A stretch of 64,000 nucleotides of DNA from Rhizobium sp. Q54. GTDB lineage: Bacteria; Pseudomonadota; Alphaproteobacteria; Micropepsales; Micropepsaceae. The notes below the pieces were generated by a model. The model saw nothing but the letters and a program-made list of their open reading frames with translations. It was not told the DNA's origin and did not search any database. The position numbers were made by a program, and so were the translations under genes. Shown one piece after another: positions 1 through 9,205 of this stretch (the first letter of the stretch is position 1; every line of letters begins with the position of its first letter). The stretch is taken from NCBI GenBank assembly GCA_945860165.1, contig CAMAPL010000010.1, positions 19,151 to 83,150 on the forward strand. Reading direction: 5' to 3'.

Positions 1-315
1 CAGAATGATGCCCAGCACGAGCGTCACCATCGCGGACCAGCGGAACCAGAACAAAGCCTCCGGCGCGATATAGCCGGTGACGCCCTTCTTCAGCTCGTCG
101 GGCACTTTGGGCATGGTGGGGATCTGGACGAAATTGAAATACCACAACAGGCCGATCCACATCACGCTCGCCGCGACATGCAGCCAGCGCAGCGCGAACA
201 GTTCGAAGAGCATCCCGTCAAAGCCCTGGGTGGCGCAATAAATGCCGACCAGACCGATGGCGAGCACAAAGCTCGCAATCACCACATTGCGAAGATTTCC
301 GAAAAACGCGGCCAT
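1..315 (-). CDS. PuuD-like (urate oxidase N-terminal family) membrane protein, partial
   Basis: The gene starts at 315 and runs off the left edge, leaving 105 residues. A strong Shine-Dalgarno stretch (AGGGGAGG) lies just before the ATG. The visible part has three hydrophobic segments, at about residues 10-28, 42-62 and 90-105. The second contains RWLHVAASVMWIGLLWYFNF, which resembles the His/Trp-containing helices of the Urate_ox_N family, whose characterised member is the membrane urate hydroxylase PuuD. Many family members outside urate pathways have no known substrate, so urate is not assumed here. It follows secD by 48 bases on the same strand and may be cotranscribed with it. The C-terminal part, including any cytochrome c domain, is outside the window. 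Confidence 0.65.
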   Translation of the reverse strand, partial: MAAFFGNLRNVVIASFVLAIGLVGIYCATQGFDGMLFELFALRWLHVAASVMWIGLLWYFNFVQIPTMPKVPDELKKGVTGYIAPEALFWFRWSAMVTLVLGIIL

Positions 316-363
316 GGACCCCTCCCCTAAAGACTCGAAGTGTAAACCTTACCGGAACCTGTC

Positions 364-1977
364 TTAGATCGCCAGCTTGCGGGGGCGCCGGATATTAAGC
401 CAGGCAATGACGATCAGCCGCGTCACCATCACCGATGTGTAGAAAGAGGTGATGATGCCGACGCCCAGCGCCACCGCGAAACCCTTGATCATGCCGGTGC
501 CGAGCTGGAAGAGGATCAGCGACGCGATCAGATGGGTCATGTTGGCGTCAATGATGGTCGCCATGGCGCGGCGGAATCCGGTATCGATCGAGGCCAGCAT
601 CGAGCGGCCATTGCGCTGTTCTTCCCGAATTCGCTCATAGATCAGGACATTGGCGTCCACCGCCATGCCCATGGTCAGCACAATACCGGCGATGCCGGGC
701 AAGGTCAGGGTGGCCCCGAACATAGTCAGAACAGCCAGCAACAGGACAATGTTCATGACCAAAGCGACGTTGGCGAACAGGCCAAAAATGCCATAGCGCA
801 GGATCATGAACAGCGCCACCATGGCGAGGCCGGCAAACGCGGCATAGCGGCCGGCCTTCACCGAGTCCGCGCCCAGTTCGGCGCCGACGGTGCGCTCTTC
901 GATGATGTTGAGCGGCGCCGGCAGCGCGCCGGCCCGCAGCAGGATGGCGAGATTGTTAGCGCTGGCGGTGGTGAAGCTGCCGGTGATCTGCCCCGACCCG
1001 CCCAGAATGGGGCTGATGATGTTCGGGGCGGTGATCACTTCCTGGTCCAGGACGATGGCGAAGCGGTGATTGACGTTTTCCTTGGTGACCTCGCCGAACT
1101 GGCGCGCACCGACGCTGTCGAAGCGGAAAGTCACCACCGGTTCGCCGGTCTGCTGGTCGAAACCGGTGCCAGCATCGGTAAGGCGGTCGCCAGATACCAT
1201 CACCCGGCGATGCACCGCGATCTTCTGGACGGGAAGATTCTTGCTCTGCTCGTCTCTCATCATCGGAAGGATTTCGCTGCCGATCGGCGGGACCGTGGCG
1301 TTGGGATTGGCCTGCTCGTCCACCAGCTGGAAGGTCATCTTGGCGGTCTTGCCGAGAATTTCCTTCAACTGGCCGGGGTCCTGCAGACCCGGCACCTGCA
1401 CCAGGATGCGGTCCTCGCCCGAACGTTCGATGCTCGGCTCGCGGGTACCCAGTTCGTCGATGCGGCGACGGACCACTTCAATGGACTGATCCAGAACCTG
1501 CTGGCGCGTTAGCGTCTTGAAGGCATCGGTCATGCGCAGCACGAAACCGCCATTGCCCGGCTCGGACAGGTCGTACTGCTTGCCGCCCACTGCGAGGACG
1601 GAACTGCCCATCACCGGATTGAGACTTTGCAGCAAGGTGCGCGCTTCCTCGATGCGTGTCGGATCGGTCACCCGCACCGAGACAATGTCGTTACGCGTAT
1701 TCAGGTCGGTGAGCGGAATGCGCGCCTTGCGGAAGGCGGCGCGGATGTCACCGACCATCGCCTCGGCGCGGTCGCGCGTTACCTGGTCGAAATCCACCTG
1801 CAGCAACAGATAGGAACCGCCCTGCAGATCCAGGCCGAGATTGACCGTGTGGCTGGGTAGCCATTTGGGGAACTTGGCGAGGACCTTGTCAGGCAGCGCA
1901 TTGGGCAGCGCGATAAGAATCCCGCCCAGCAGAATGACGGCGGTGAGGATGCGTACCCAAAGGGAAACCTGCAGCAC
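364..1977 (-). CDS. secD: Protein translocase subunit SecD
   Basis: Inner-membrane partner of SecYEG that helps pull exported proteins across the membrane using the proton gradient. The 537 residues are the expected length. There is an N-terminal membrane helix (about 8-25), the family signature LGLDLQGG at 47-54, a large periplasmic region, and five C-terminal helices from about residue 375. The conserved AVDANVLIYERIREE motif lies in that last part. It follows yajC by seven bases, the normal order. Unusually, no secF follows: the next gene is a PuuD-like protein. The C-terminus ends just after the last helix, so SecF is not fused to it. Confidence 0.97.
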   Translation of the reverse strand: MLQVSLWVRILTAVILLGGILIALPNALPDKVLAKFPKWLPSHTVNLGLDLQGGSYLLLQVDFDQVTRDRAEAMVGDIRAAFRKARIPLTDLNTRNDIVSVRVTDPTRIEEARTLLQSLNPVMGSSVLAVGGKQYDLSEPGNGGFVLRMTDAFKTLTRQQVLDQSIEVVRRRIDELGTREPSIERSGEDRILVQVPGLQDPGQLKEILGKTAKMTFQLVDEQANPNATVPPIGSEILPMMRDEQSKNLPVQKIAVHRRVMVSGDRLTDAGTGFDQQTGEPVVTFRFDSVGARQFGEVTKENVNHRFAIVLDQEVITAPNIISPILGGSGQITGSFTTASANNLAILLRAGALPAPLNIIEERTVGAELGADSVKAGRYAAFAGLAMVALFMILRYGIFGLFANVALVMNIVLLLAVLTMFGATLTLPGIAGIVLTMGMAVDANVLIYERIREEQRNGRSMLASIDTGFRRAMATIIDANMTHLIASLILFQLGTGMIKGFAVALGVGIITSFYTSVMVTRLIVIAWLNIRRPRKLAI

Positions 1978-1984
1978 TGAACTA

Positions 1985-2287
1985 TCAGTCCTTGTCGGCG
2001 GGCTGGCTCTTGGTGCGAACGTCAGACAGCGTCGCCTTCAGAACCCGCACCTGCACATTGTCGGCGATCTCGATCATAATTTCCGGATCGTCGGTATTAG
2101 ATGCCTTGACAACCTTGCCCAAGATGCCGCCGGAGGTCACAACTGTGTCGCCGCGGCGCAGGCCATCGACCATGGCGCGCAGCTGTTTGGCGCGCTGGCT
2201 TTGCGGACGCCAGAGAAGAAAGTAGAAGATCGCGATCATCGGCAGCGCGAGTGTCAGCGTCTGGAACATCGGATCGTTCATATTCAT
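1985..2287 (-). CDS. yajC: Preprotein translocase subunit YajC
   Basis: Small single-pass inner-membrane protein that associates with SecDF and the Sec translocon. At 100 residues it has the normal length. The membrane helix is at about 10-28 (LTLALPMIAIFYFLLWRPQ), followed by the usual RPQ..R basic patch and a soluble domain with GDTVVTSGGILGKV, the family signature. An alternative ATG lies two codons downstream. It is first in the yajC-secD pair and is transcribed away from the DUF815 gene, with about 80 bases between the two starts. Confidence 0.95.
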   Translation of the reverse strand: MNMNDPMFQTLTLALPMIAIFYFLLWRPQSQRAKQLRAMVDGLRRGDTVVTSGGILGKVVKASNTDDPEIMIEIADNVQVRVLKATLSDVRTKSQPADKD

Positions 2288-2370
2288 ATTGTGCAGATCT
2301 CGGTTGGGGATGCGGGCGGACTATAACGGCGCGGCCTTCCTTTGCAACCATGGAAAAACAAAGGGTTAGC

Positions 2371-3243
2371 ATGGAAAACAGCGACAAAAATGGCGTATCG
2401 GGCGACACCGCCCTGCTGGCCCGGATCGCCGACGCGCTGGAGCGATTGGCCCCGATGGCCCTGGGCCGCACCCTGCCCGATGGCGACGCCTTTGTCTGGG
2501 AGCCGGCGCAAGGCGGGCTGGTGGGCGTGCCGCATGTTGCCCATGTCGACCTGTCGCTGCTCAAGGGCGTGGAATCCCAGCGCGACACGCTGCTGGCCAA
2601 CACCAAACGTTTCGCAGAAGGCCTGCCCGCCAACAATGCCCTTTTGTGGGGCGCGCGCGGTATGGGCAAGAGCTCGCTGGTCAAGGCGGTGCATGAGGAA
2701 ATCAATCGCGGGCGCAAAGATCGTCTGGCCCTGATCGAGATTCACCGCGAGGACATCGACACGCTGCCGCTGCTGCTGCGGATTCTGCGCGGCCCCCATC
2801 GCCGCGCGGTGCTCTATTGCGACGATCTTTCCTTCGACAAGGACGATACTAGCTACAAGTCTCTGAAGGCAGCGCTGGAAGGCGGCATCGAAGGTCGCCC
2901 CTCGAACACGATTCTCTATGCAACCTCCAACCGGCGTCACCTGATGCCGCGCGACCTGGTAGACAATGAGCGGGGCACCGCCATCAATCCGGGCGAGGCG
3001 GTGGAAGAGAAAGTCTCGCTGTCAGACCGTTTCGGGCTGTGGCTGGGCTTTCACCATTGCGGCCAGGACGAATATCTCTCGATGGTCGCCGGCTATGCCG
3101 CCTTCCACCATCTCAATATTTCAGACGACGAATTGCGCAAGCGCGCCCTGACCTGGGCCATGGGCCGCGGCGGACGCTCAGGCCGCGTGGCCTGGCAGTT
3201 CATTCAGGATTTGGCGGGCGAACTCGGGCAAAAACTCGATTAG
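2371..3243 (+). CDS. DUF815 family ATP-binding protein
   Basis: P-loop ATPase of unknown cellular role, common beside yajC or the nlpD-like gene in Alphaproteobacteria. From the chosen ATG it has 290 residues. The Walker A motif GARGMGKSS is at 94-102, followed by a Walker B-like strand RAVLYCDDLSF and an AAA-type sensor region (ILYATSNRRHLMP). It aligns throughout with the family as I know it. A second in-frame ATG at 2350 has no ribosome site, while AAAGGG precedes 2371. The reading frame is open further upstream, but that part overlaps the yajC promoter side and looks non-coding. The stop overlaps the convergent lipoprotein gene by a few bases. Confidence 0.88.
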   Translation: MENSDKNGVSGDTALLARIADALERLAPMALGRTLPDGDAFVWEPAQGGLVGVPHVAHVDLSLLKGVESQRDTLLANTKRFAEGLPANNALLWGARGMGKSSLVKAVHEEINRGRKDRLALIEIHREDIDTLPLLLRILRGPHRRAVLYCDDLSFDKDDTSYKSLKAALEGGIEGRPSNTILYATSNRRHLMPRDLVDNERGTAINPGEAVEEKVSLSDRFGLWLGFHHCGQDEYLSMVAGYAAFHHLNISDDELRKRALTWAMGRGGRSGRVAWQFIQDLAGELGQKLD

Positions 3244-3911
3244 TTCGAAGCCGAAGTGGTCGAGAGATGCGAGCGCGGATTGACCGGCGTCGCGTTCGAA
3301 CGAATTTCGAAATGCAGCTGCGGGCTAGTGACGTCGCCGGTCTCGCCGGAATAGCCGATCACCTGGCCGCGGGCGACAAAATCGCCCTTAGTCACCACCA
3401 GCCGTTCCGCATGGGCATAGGCCGTGGTGTAGCCACCGCTATGTTTCAGCAGCACCAGATTGCCATAGCCTTTGAGTTCGTCACCGGCATAGGTGACGGT
3501 GCCGGAGGCGGACGCGTGAATCGGCGCAGCCATGGCGGTGGAAATATTAATGCCGTCATTCTTGCCGCCGCTGGAAGTGGCGCCGAAATCGGAAACCACC
3601 CGGCCGCTGACCGGCCAGGCGAAGGTCGGCGCGCCGCCGACGGGCGCCAGCGGCTGCGATGTCACGGGCGTGTAGGGCGTCACATTCCTGGTGACATAAT
3701 TGGGCGCCGGCCGCGGCGTCGGCGCGGCATACTTGTCCTGATAGACATAAGTCTTGGCCTGTTTTTTCTTGGCGACGGCGCGCGACTTGCCCATGCGCGT
3801 ATTGGCATCCCAGGTGAGGTGGGTTTCGGGCGTCTCGGGCATGCAGCCCGCCAGCAGCGGCGCCGTCAGCGCGGCAAGCGCGACAATAATAACTTTACGA
3901 AGCTGACCCAT
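3240..3911 (-). CDS. NlpD-like lipoprotein with degenerate M23 (LytM) domain
   Basis: Envelope protein of the LytM/M23 family, 223 residues. The signal peptide ends in the lipobox LLAGC (Cys23), so it should be a lipoprotein. A Pro/Thr-rich linker follows, with the LytM domain at about 113-205. Zinc-site residues are largely missing. The HxxxD position reads NDGIN, and the final HxH reads QLH. E. coli NlpD shows similar losses (NKGID, RLH), and NlpD activates amidases instead of cutting peptidoglycan itself. That role is inferred here. No LysM repeat was seen. It lies downstream of serS-surE, the usual place, but the pcm gene that often separates surE from this gene is absent. Confidence 0.85.
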   Translation of the reverse strand: MGQLRKVIIVALAALTAPLLAGCMPETPETHLTWDANTRMGKSRAVAKKKQAKTYVYQDKYAAPTPRPAPNYVTRNVTPYTPVTSQPLAPVGGAPTFAWPVSGRVVSDFGATSSGGKNDGINISTAMAAPIHASASGTVTYAGDELKGYGNLVLLKHSGGYTTAYAHAERLVVTKGDFVARGQVIGYSGETGDVTSPQLHFEIRSNATPVNPRSHLSTTSASN

Positions 3912-4056
3912 CGGATTGTGCCTTCTGCACTGTCTCGAAATGGATCATGGCCACGAAAATTTGAAAAGGATTTAACTATGCGGCGCGACTTCTGTAGCGT
4001 CACCAGGGCCCCAGACCACACAGGCTCGTAGGTGCGGGCGGAAAGTTAACGAGACC

Positions 4057-4821
4057 TTATTTTTCCAGGGCGCCCCGCAGGGTCTCCAGCACCGACATTT
4101 CGGTCAGGTTGAGATGCAGCGGCGTCACCGCGATCTTGCCGGCAGTGACCGCGCCCAGATCGCTGTTGCCGGGCGGCGTGGCGCGGCGCCGGCGCAGGCC
4201 GATCCAGTAATAGGCGCGCTGGCGCGAATCCATGCGTTCCTCGATCTCGGTGGACTGCAGGTCATACTTGCCCTGCGGCACAACCGCGACGCCTTTGACA
4301 TCGGCAGCAGCGCAGGCCGGAAAGTTCACATTCATCAGCGTGCCCACCGGCCAGCCAGCCGCAACTAGGCGGCGCACCACATCGGCGCCATGTGTTTCGC
4401 CCGCCGACCAGTCGATCTCCAGCCGCGAAGATTCGTCATAGGACTGCGACAGGGCAATGGACGGAATGCCCAGGGCACAGCCTTCCATAGCGCCCGCAAT
4501 GGTGCCGGAATAGGTGACGTCATCGGCCAGGTTGGAGCCCCAGTTGACGCCGGACAGGATCAGCGTCGGCACCTTGTCTTTCAACAGGTGCAGGCAGGCC
4601 ATCATCACGCAGTCGGTGGGCGTGCCGCTGACGGCATAGTGATGCTCGTCCATCTTGCGCATGCGCAGCGGCGCGCTCAGGGTCAGGGAATGCGAGGAGC
4701 CGGACTGTTCATTCTCAGGCGCCACCACCCAGACATCGTCGGACAGGGCGCGGGCGATGTTTTCCGCGACGACCAGTCCCGGCGAATAGCTGCCGTCGTC
4801 ATTGGTGACCAGAATGCGCAT
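4057..4821 (-). CDS. surE: 5'-nucleotidase SurE
   Basis: Metal-dependent nucleoside monophosphate phosphatase of stationary-phase and stress physiology. The 254 residues carry the N-terminal NDDG metal site (7-10), the PENEQSGSSHS loop that supplies the active-site Ser and Asn, and the conserved SGVNWGSNLADDVTYSGT region. Its ATG overlaps the serS stop by one base (TGATG), so the two are translationally coupled. This serS-surE pair is standard in Alphaproteobacteria. Confidence 0.96.
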   Translation of the reverse strand: MRILVTNDDGSYSPGLVVAENIARALSDDVWVVAPENEQSGSSHSLTLSAPLRMRKMDEHHYAVSGTPTDCVMMACLHLLKDKVPTLILSGVNWGSNLADDVTYSGTIAGAMEGCALGIPSIALSQSYDESSRLEIDWSAGETHGADVVRRLVAAGWPVGTLMNVNFPACAAADVKGVAVVPQGKYDLQSTEIEERMDSRQRAYYWIGLRRRRATPPGNSDLGAVTAGKIAVTPLHLNLTEMSVLETLRGALEK

Positions 4822-6119
4822 CAGGTTTTCACAATAACTTTCTTGCCGCCCATGTAAGGCTGCAGCACATCCGGGATGGCAACACTGCCATCAGGCTGCT
4901 GGTAGTTTTCCAGGATGGCAACCAGGGTGCGGCCAACCGCCAGGCCGGAGCCGTTCAAGGTATGCACCGGGCCTTGCACCTTGCCCTCAGCATTGCGGAA
5001 ACGGCTATTCATGCGCCGCGCCTGGAAGTCGCCGCAGTTGGAGCAGGAGGAAATTTCGCGATACGCATTCTGGCCCGGCAGCCAGACTTCGATGTCATAG
5101 GTCTTTATCGCCGAAAAACCCATATCGCCGGTGCAAAGCGTCACCACGCGATGGGCGAGGTCCAGCTTCTTCAGGATTTCCTGCGCCGCATCGGTCATAC
5201 GCTCATGCTCGGCAGCTGACTGGTCGGGCGTGGTGATAGAAACCAGTTCCACCTTGGAGAATTGGTGCATACGAATCATGCCGCGCGTGTCGCGCCCCGC
5301 CGCACCGGCTTCGGCGCGGAAGCAGGGCGTGAAGGCGGTGAAGCGCAGCGGCAGTTCGGCTTCGCCCAGAATTTCGTCGGCGACGTAATTGGTCAGCGAC
5401 ACTTCGGCCGTGGGGACGAGCCAGAAGGGGTCTTCGTTGGTGGTGAGAAACAGATCGCCCTGGAATTTCGGCAGCTGCCCCGTGCCGAACAGCGCCGCGC
5501 TTTTCACCAGCACCGGCGGCGAGATTTCGGTGTAACCGAACTGCGCCGTGTGGGTATCGAGCATGAAAGCGCCCAGCGCCCGCTCAAGCCGCGCCAGATC
5601 ATTCTTCAGATAAACAAACCGCGAGCCCGACACCTTGGCGGCGCGTTCGAAATCCATCTGGCCAAAGGCTTCGCCGATCTCGAAATGCTGTTTGGGATTG
5701 CTGATCCCCGGCGGCTTTCCGAAAGCGCGGGCATCAACCGGCGCATTGGCGCTTTCGTCCGCGCCGTTCGGCACATCGGCGGCGGGGATATTGGGAATCA
5801 CCGCCAGCAGGTCGCGCAGCTCTTTTTCCAAGTCGCGCTGTTCTTGTTCGCCCTGCTGAATGGTGTCTTTCAGTCCCGCAACCTCGGCCATCAGGCCAGT
5901 CGCCTGAGCTTCGTCTTTCTTCGCCTTGGCGTGACCGATCAGCTTGGAGGCTTCGTTGCGCCGCGCCTGGCTGTTTTGCAGCCGCACCAGCAGGTCGCGC
6001 AGCACCTTGTCCTTCTCCAGCACCGCGCCGATGACGGCCTGCGCATCAGCCATGCCCCGGCGGGTCAGACCTTGCACAAAGGCACTGGAATCGTCGCGGA
6101 TAGCCTTGATGTCGAGCAT
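4821..6119 (-). CDS. serS: Serine--tRNA ligase
   Basis: Class II aminoacyl-tRNA synthetase that charges tRNA-Ser and tRNA-Sec. The 432 residues begin with the long coiled-coil tRNA-binding arm (about 1-115, rich in K/E/A/Q heptads). The catalytic core has motif 2 ([21 protein letters not shown]) and motif 3 ([17 protein letters not shown]). A TxE serine-binding segment (PTAEV) is also present. It is first in the serS-surE pair. In related genomes tatC lies directly upstream; here a broken histidine kinase gene on the other strand separates them. Confidence 0.98.
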   Translation of the reverse strand: MLDIKAIRDDSSAFVQGLTRRGMADAQAVIGAVLEKDKVLRDLLVRLQNSQARRNEASKLIGHAKAKKDEAQATGLMAEVAGLKDTIQQGEQEQRDLEKELRDLLAVIPNIPAADVPNGADESANAPVDARAFGKPPGISNPKQHFEIGEAFGQMDFERAAKVSGSRFVYLKNDLARLERALGAFMLDTHTAQFGYTEISPPVLVKSAALFGTGQLPKFQGDLFLTTNEDPFWLVPTAEVSLTNYVADEILGEAELPLRFTAFTPCFRAEAGAAGRDTRGMIRMHQFSKVELVSITTPDQSAAEHERMTDAAQEILKKLDLAHRVVTLCTGDMGFSAIKTYDIEVWLPGQNAYREISSCSNCGDFQARRMNSRFRNAEGKVQGPVHTLNGSGLAVGRTLVAILENYQQPDGSVAIPDVLQPYMGGKKVIVKT

Positions 6120-6303
6120 GGGAATTTCTCCGGCACAGGCTCATGCCACGGCCTCCCGCACCCGTCAAAGGCAGGGGAAATCCGGGCTGTGCGGACGCCG
6201 GCTGCTTAACAGGACCCTAATTCCAGCGGAACAATTGCAGCAAGCTGCGAAACCACGCCGCGACCTGGGCCGGCGTAACATTTCCTCAGACGTGGGGGTG
6301 GGT

Positions 6304-6313
6304 GGGGGGGGGG
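6304..6313 (+). repeat. G10 homopolymer tract before a kinase start codon
   Basis: Ten consecutive G residues, preceded by a G-rich run interrupted only by T, end one base before the ATG of the broken kinase gene. The tract occupies the ribosome-binding position. Such tracts are prone to slippage in the cell and to sequencing error. Confidence 0.9.
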
Positions 6314-6314
6314 T

Positions 6315-7381
6315 ATGAAACGGGTTTCAGGACATCATATTTCCGTGCGGGTCCGATCCGCGCTGGACGCGCTGGACGCCCAATTGTCGCGGCTCGGCCG
6401 CGTCGGCTCCACAGCCGCCCTCACCGCCATGGCGGTGAGTTTTGCTGTGCCACTGCATTTCCTGGTGCGCACGCTGGAGGGCCTACCGGTTCAGCCCCTC
6501 TCCATCCTCAATCTCTCGCTGGAAATCGTGATCGTCGCGGCGCCGATGATATTCTATGCCCGCGATGTCATCGCCCAGCTCAAAAAGAGCCGTGCCCGGC
6601 TGGACGAGATGTCCCGCCGCCTCGCCATCTCGGCCGAGCAGGCCCAGCATGCCAAAAAGGCCAAGTCCGCCTTCCTCGCCAATATGAGCCATGAACTACG
6701 CACGCCGCTGAACGCCATCATGGGCTTTTCCGAGGTGATGAAGGAGCAGCATCTGGGGCCGGTGCACAATCCGCGCTATCTCGGTTATGCCGCCGACATT
6801 CATTCCAGCGGGTGCCATCTGCTGAGCATCATCAACGACATTCTCGACCTGTCGAAGATCGAAGCGGGGAAAATGTCCCTGGAAAGCGCCGAGGAATTCC
6901 CCCTGCGCCACTCGCTGGGAGGTTCGCTCGCCATGGTCGCCGAACTGGGCCAGAAATATGGTGTGCGCGTCGTCGGCGAACTGCCGCCCGAACATGTACG
7001 TGTGCTGGCGGTGGACCGCATGATCCGCCAGATCATGATCAATCTGTTTGGCAATGCCATAAATTCACCCCCGCCGGCGGCAGCGTGACGGTCAGCTGCG
7101 CCGCCAAGGCCTATGGCGGCTATGCCGTGACGGTGCGGGATTCCGGCATCGGCATGACGGAATAGGAAATTTCCCAGGCCCTGACGCCGTTTGGGCAGAT
7201 CGTAAACAAGCTAACCGCCACCCATAACGGCACTGGGCTGGGTCTGCCGCTGGCCAAAGCGATGCTGGAACTGCACGACGGCACGCTGGAAATCTCCAGC
7301 TAGCCGGGCCACGGCACCCACATTGTGCTGAACTTCCCGGCCAGCCGCATCCGCAACGGTCGTGCCGCGGCTGCTGCGTAG
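6315..7381 (+). pseudogene. Sensor histidine kinase, broken (frameshift and two amber codons)
   Basis: Remnant of a membrane histidine kinase resembling the PleC/DivJ/PdhS group. The first 257 codons read through two membrane helices (about 31-50 and 66-84), a short coiled coil, and a HisKA domain with NMSHELRTPLNAIMGFSE and its phosphorylatable His. The frame then breaks near 7060-7063. Restoring one A gives NAIKFTPAGGSVTV, the expected start of the HATPase domain. The restored frame meets TAG at 7163-7165 (after GIGMTE, before EISQAL) and TAG at 7301-7303 (before PGHGT), then ends at TAG 7379-7381. The N, G1 and G2 boxes are recognisable (GTGLGL). Three lesions make function unlikely. It sits alone between tatC and serS on the opposite strand. 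Confidence 0.88.
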
Positions 7382-7483
7382 CAACACCTAGCGAGGATTT
7401 TTAGCCGCCAGCCAGAAGCGAGGAGCGATGTGGGCGTATAGCCCATGAGCGATGAGCGACGCCGGCAGCGGACAAAAAGACCG

Positions 7484-8305
7484 CTAGGAGGGCATTAAGT
7501 CTCTGGCGGCGCGGGCAGCATCTTCCTTGGAGCGGCTGCGCTCGATCATCATCACGCAGAAAATCGAAACCTCGTAGAGCAGCACCAGCGGCACCGCCAG
7601 CGCCAGCATGGAGATCGCGTCGGGCGGGGTGAACACCGCCGCCACGGCGAATAGCCCGACAATGGCGTAGCGGCGCATCTCGCGCAGGCCCTTGCTGCCC
7701 ACGATCCCGACCTTGCCCAGCAGCGATAACAGCACCGGCAGCTGGAAGGTCAGGCCGAAGGCAAAAATGAGCGTCATCACCAGGCTGAGATAATCGCTGA
7801 CCTTGGCCTGCAGCTCGATCCCCATGGCGCCGTCAGTGGTCGGGGCCTGGTAGCCGGCGAAAAATTCGATCGAGAAAGGCAGCATGATGTAATAGACGAA
7901 GGATGCGCCCAGCGTGAACATGAACGGCGTGGCGATCAAGAAAGGCCAGAAGGCGTTTTTCTCGTGCTTGTAAAGGCCGGGCGCCACAAAAATCCAGAGC
8001 TGCGCGGCAATGGCGGGAAAGCCCAGGCAGATACCGCCGAACATGCCTATCTTGATCTTGGTGAAGAAGACTTCGGTCAACGCCGTATAGATCATGTGAT
8101 CGTTGGGCTTGCCCTTCAGTGCCTGGTGCAGCGGCTCGGCCAGGAAGTTGAAAATCTGCGTCGAGAAAGCGAAGCAGACGACAAAACAGATACCGAAGGA
8201 CACCACGGCCCAGATCAGCCGCCGGCGCAGTTCCAGCAGATGCTCCATCAGCGGCGCCTTGGTGGCGTCGAGCGCCGCTTCGTCTTCTTGGGAGGGCGTG
8301 ATCAC
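7484..8305 (-). CDS. tatC: Twin-arginine translocase subunit TatC
   Basis: Multi-spanning receptor of the Tat pathway, which exports folded proteins carrying a twin-arginine signal. It shows the family start PLMEHLLELRRRLIW, six hydrophobic segments, and the conserved FxxE-type loop near FFTKIKIGMFGG. I chose the GTG at 8305, giving 273 residues, ten bases after the tatB stop. The frame stays open into tatB, but that extension is Arg/Pro-rich and unlike TatC. It is last in tatA-tatB-tatC. Confidence 0.95.
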   Translation of the reverse strand: MITPSQEDEAALDATKAPLMEHLLELRRRLIWAVVSFGICFVVCFAFSTQIFNFLAEPLHQALKGKPNDHMIYTALTEVFFTKIKIGMFGGICLGFPAIAAQLWIFVAPGLYKHEKNAFWPFLIATPFMFTLGASFVYYIMLPFSIEFFAGYQAPTTDGAMGIELQAKVSDYLSLVMTLIFAFGLTFQLPVLLSLLGKVGIVGSKGLREMRRYAIVGLFAVAAVFTPPDAISMLALAVPLVLLYEVSIFCVMMIERSRSKEDAARAARDLMPS

Positions 8306-8315
8306 AGCGCGTCCG

Positions 8316-8777
8316 TCATGGCGTGGCTGGACGCTCGGCCGGCGGAGTCTCGCCGGCAATGTCCGCCACGTCGAATTCGCCGGCTCGCGGCGCTTGGGTG
8401 ATTTCAAACTCGCCGCTGCGCGGCTCGGGCCCGCCTTCCGGGGCGGCGGAGGCTTCCGGCGCCGACTGTCCGGCGCCGTCCGTCATGTCGCCCAGCGGAT
8501 TGCTGAAGCTGTTCTGCACATCGTTCATCGTGTTGTTGAAATCGGAAACCGGATTGTTCTTTTTCAGATCTTCGATTTCCTTGCGCAGTTCATCCAGTTC
8601 GGTCTGGCGCGCCATCTCATCGAAGCTTTTGCGGAATTCGTTCGCCATGCCGCGCGCCTTGCCCGCCCATTTGCCCGCCATGTTCATCAGGCGCGGCAAA
8701 TCCTTCGGCCCCACCACGACCAAAGCCACGATGAGCAGGATGAGAATATGACTCCAGCTGAACAGGTCGAACATCAA
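8316..8777 (-). CDS. tatB: Sec-independent protein translocase protein TatB
   Basis: Tat component that, with TatC, forms the receptor for twin-arginine signals. The 153 residues have the short N-terminal helix (about 6-22, ending LVVVGPKDLPRL, the GP hinge typical of TatB), an amphipathic helix, a charged segment to about residue 75, and a low-complexity Pro/Glu-rich tail. The start has two consecutive ATG codons. It lies 82 bases after tatA and ten bases before the tatC start. Confidence 0.95.
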   Translation of the reverse strand: MMFDLFSWSHILILLIVALVVVGPKDLPRLMNMAGKWAGKARGMANEFRKSFDEMARQTELDELRKEIEDLKKNNPVSDFNNTMNDVQNSFSNPLGDMTDGAGQSAPEASAAPEGGPEPRSGEFEITQAPRAGEFDVADIAGETPPAERPATP

Positions 8778-8859
8778 AGACGCCCCCCGCGATCCGAAAA
8801 AACGCGGGCCTAAAAAACGCGCGATGAACCGGATCGCGCAATGAAATGAAAGTCGCGGA

Positions 8860-9057
8860 TCAGACCGTGGTCTTGTCCGTTTCCTTGGTCTCGGCGTTGA
8901 TCACCTTGGGATCGTCTTTTTCCGCCAAGCCCTTCTTGAAGGAGGTGATGCCCTTGCCGAAATCGCCCATCAAGTCGGACACCTTGCCACGACCGCCGAA
9001 CAGGACCAGCGCGATGGCGGCCAGAATGGCGATATGAACCCAGCTGAACGCACCCAT
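8860..9057 (-). CDS. tatA: Sec-independent protein translocase protein TatA
   Basis: Pore-forming Tat component, 65 residues. It has one membrane helix (about 5-21), the FGG hinge at the helix end, and an amphipathic helix with FGKGITSFKKGL, the TatA hallmark. A charged tail follows. It opens the tatABC operon. The scpA-scpB genes that often precede tatA in this class are not here; ppx lies upstream instead. Confidence 0.96.
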   Translation of the reverse strand: MGAFSWVHIAILAAIALVLFGGRGKVSDLMGDFGKGITSFKKGLAEKDDPKVINAETKETDKTTV

Positions 9058-9205
9058 GACGTCACTCCTTAAGTCTTTGAAAGACTGAACCTTTGGCCGC
9101 GCTTCCCGCCCGTGGGGCCGCCTTAGCCCCCTTTAAAGCCTTCCCCGCGCCGGGGCGCAAGGGTGGGGTCCCAACGCGGTTATTTTTCGCAACCGCAACA
9201 AACTC

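Noticed and set aside
4044..4058. TTAA-N7-TTAT resembling a CtrA box
   Set aside because: It has one mismatch, lies at the surE 3' end, and is far from the next start. A single match of this length is expected by chance.
7382..7483. Possible tatC terminator in the gap before the broken kinase
   Set aside because: Repeated CATCGCTC-like words are present but no stable stem with a T-run.
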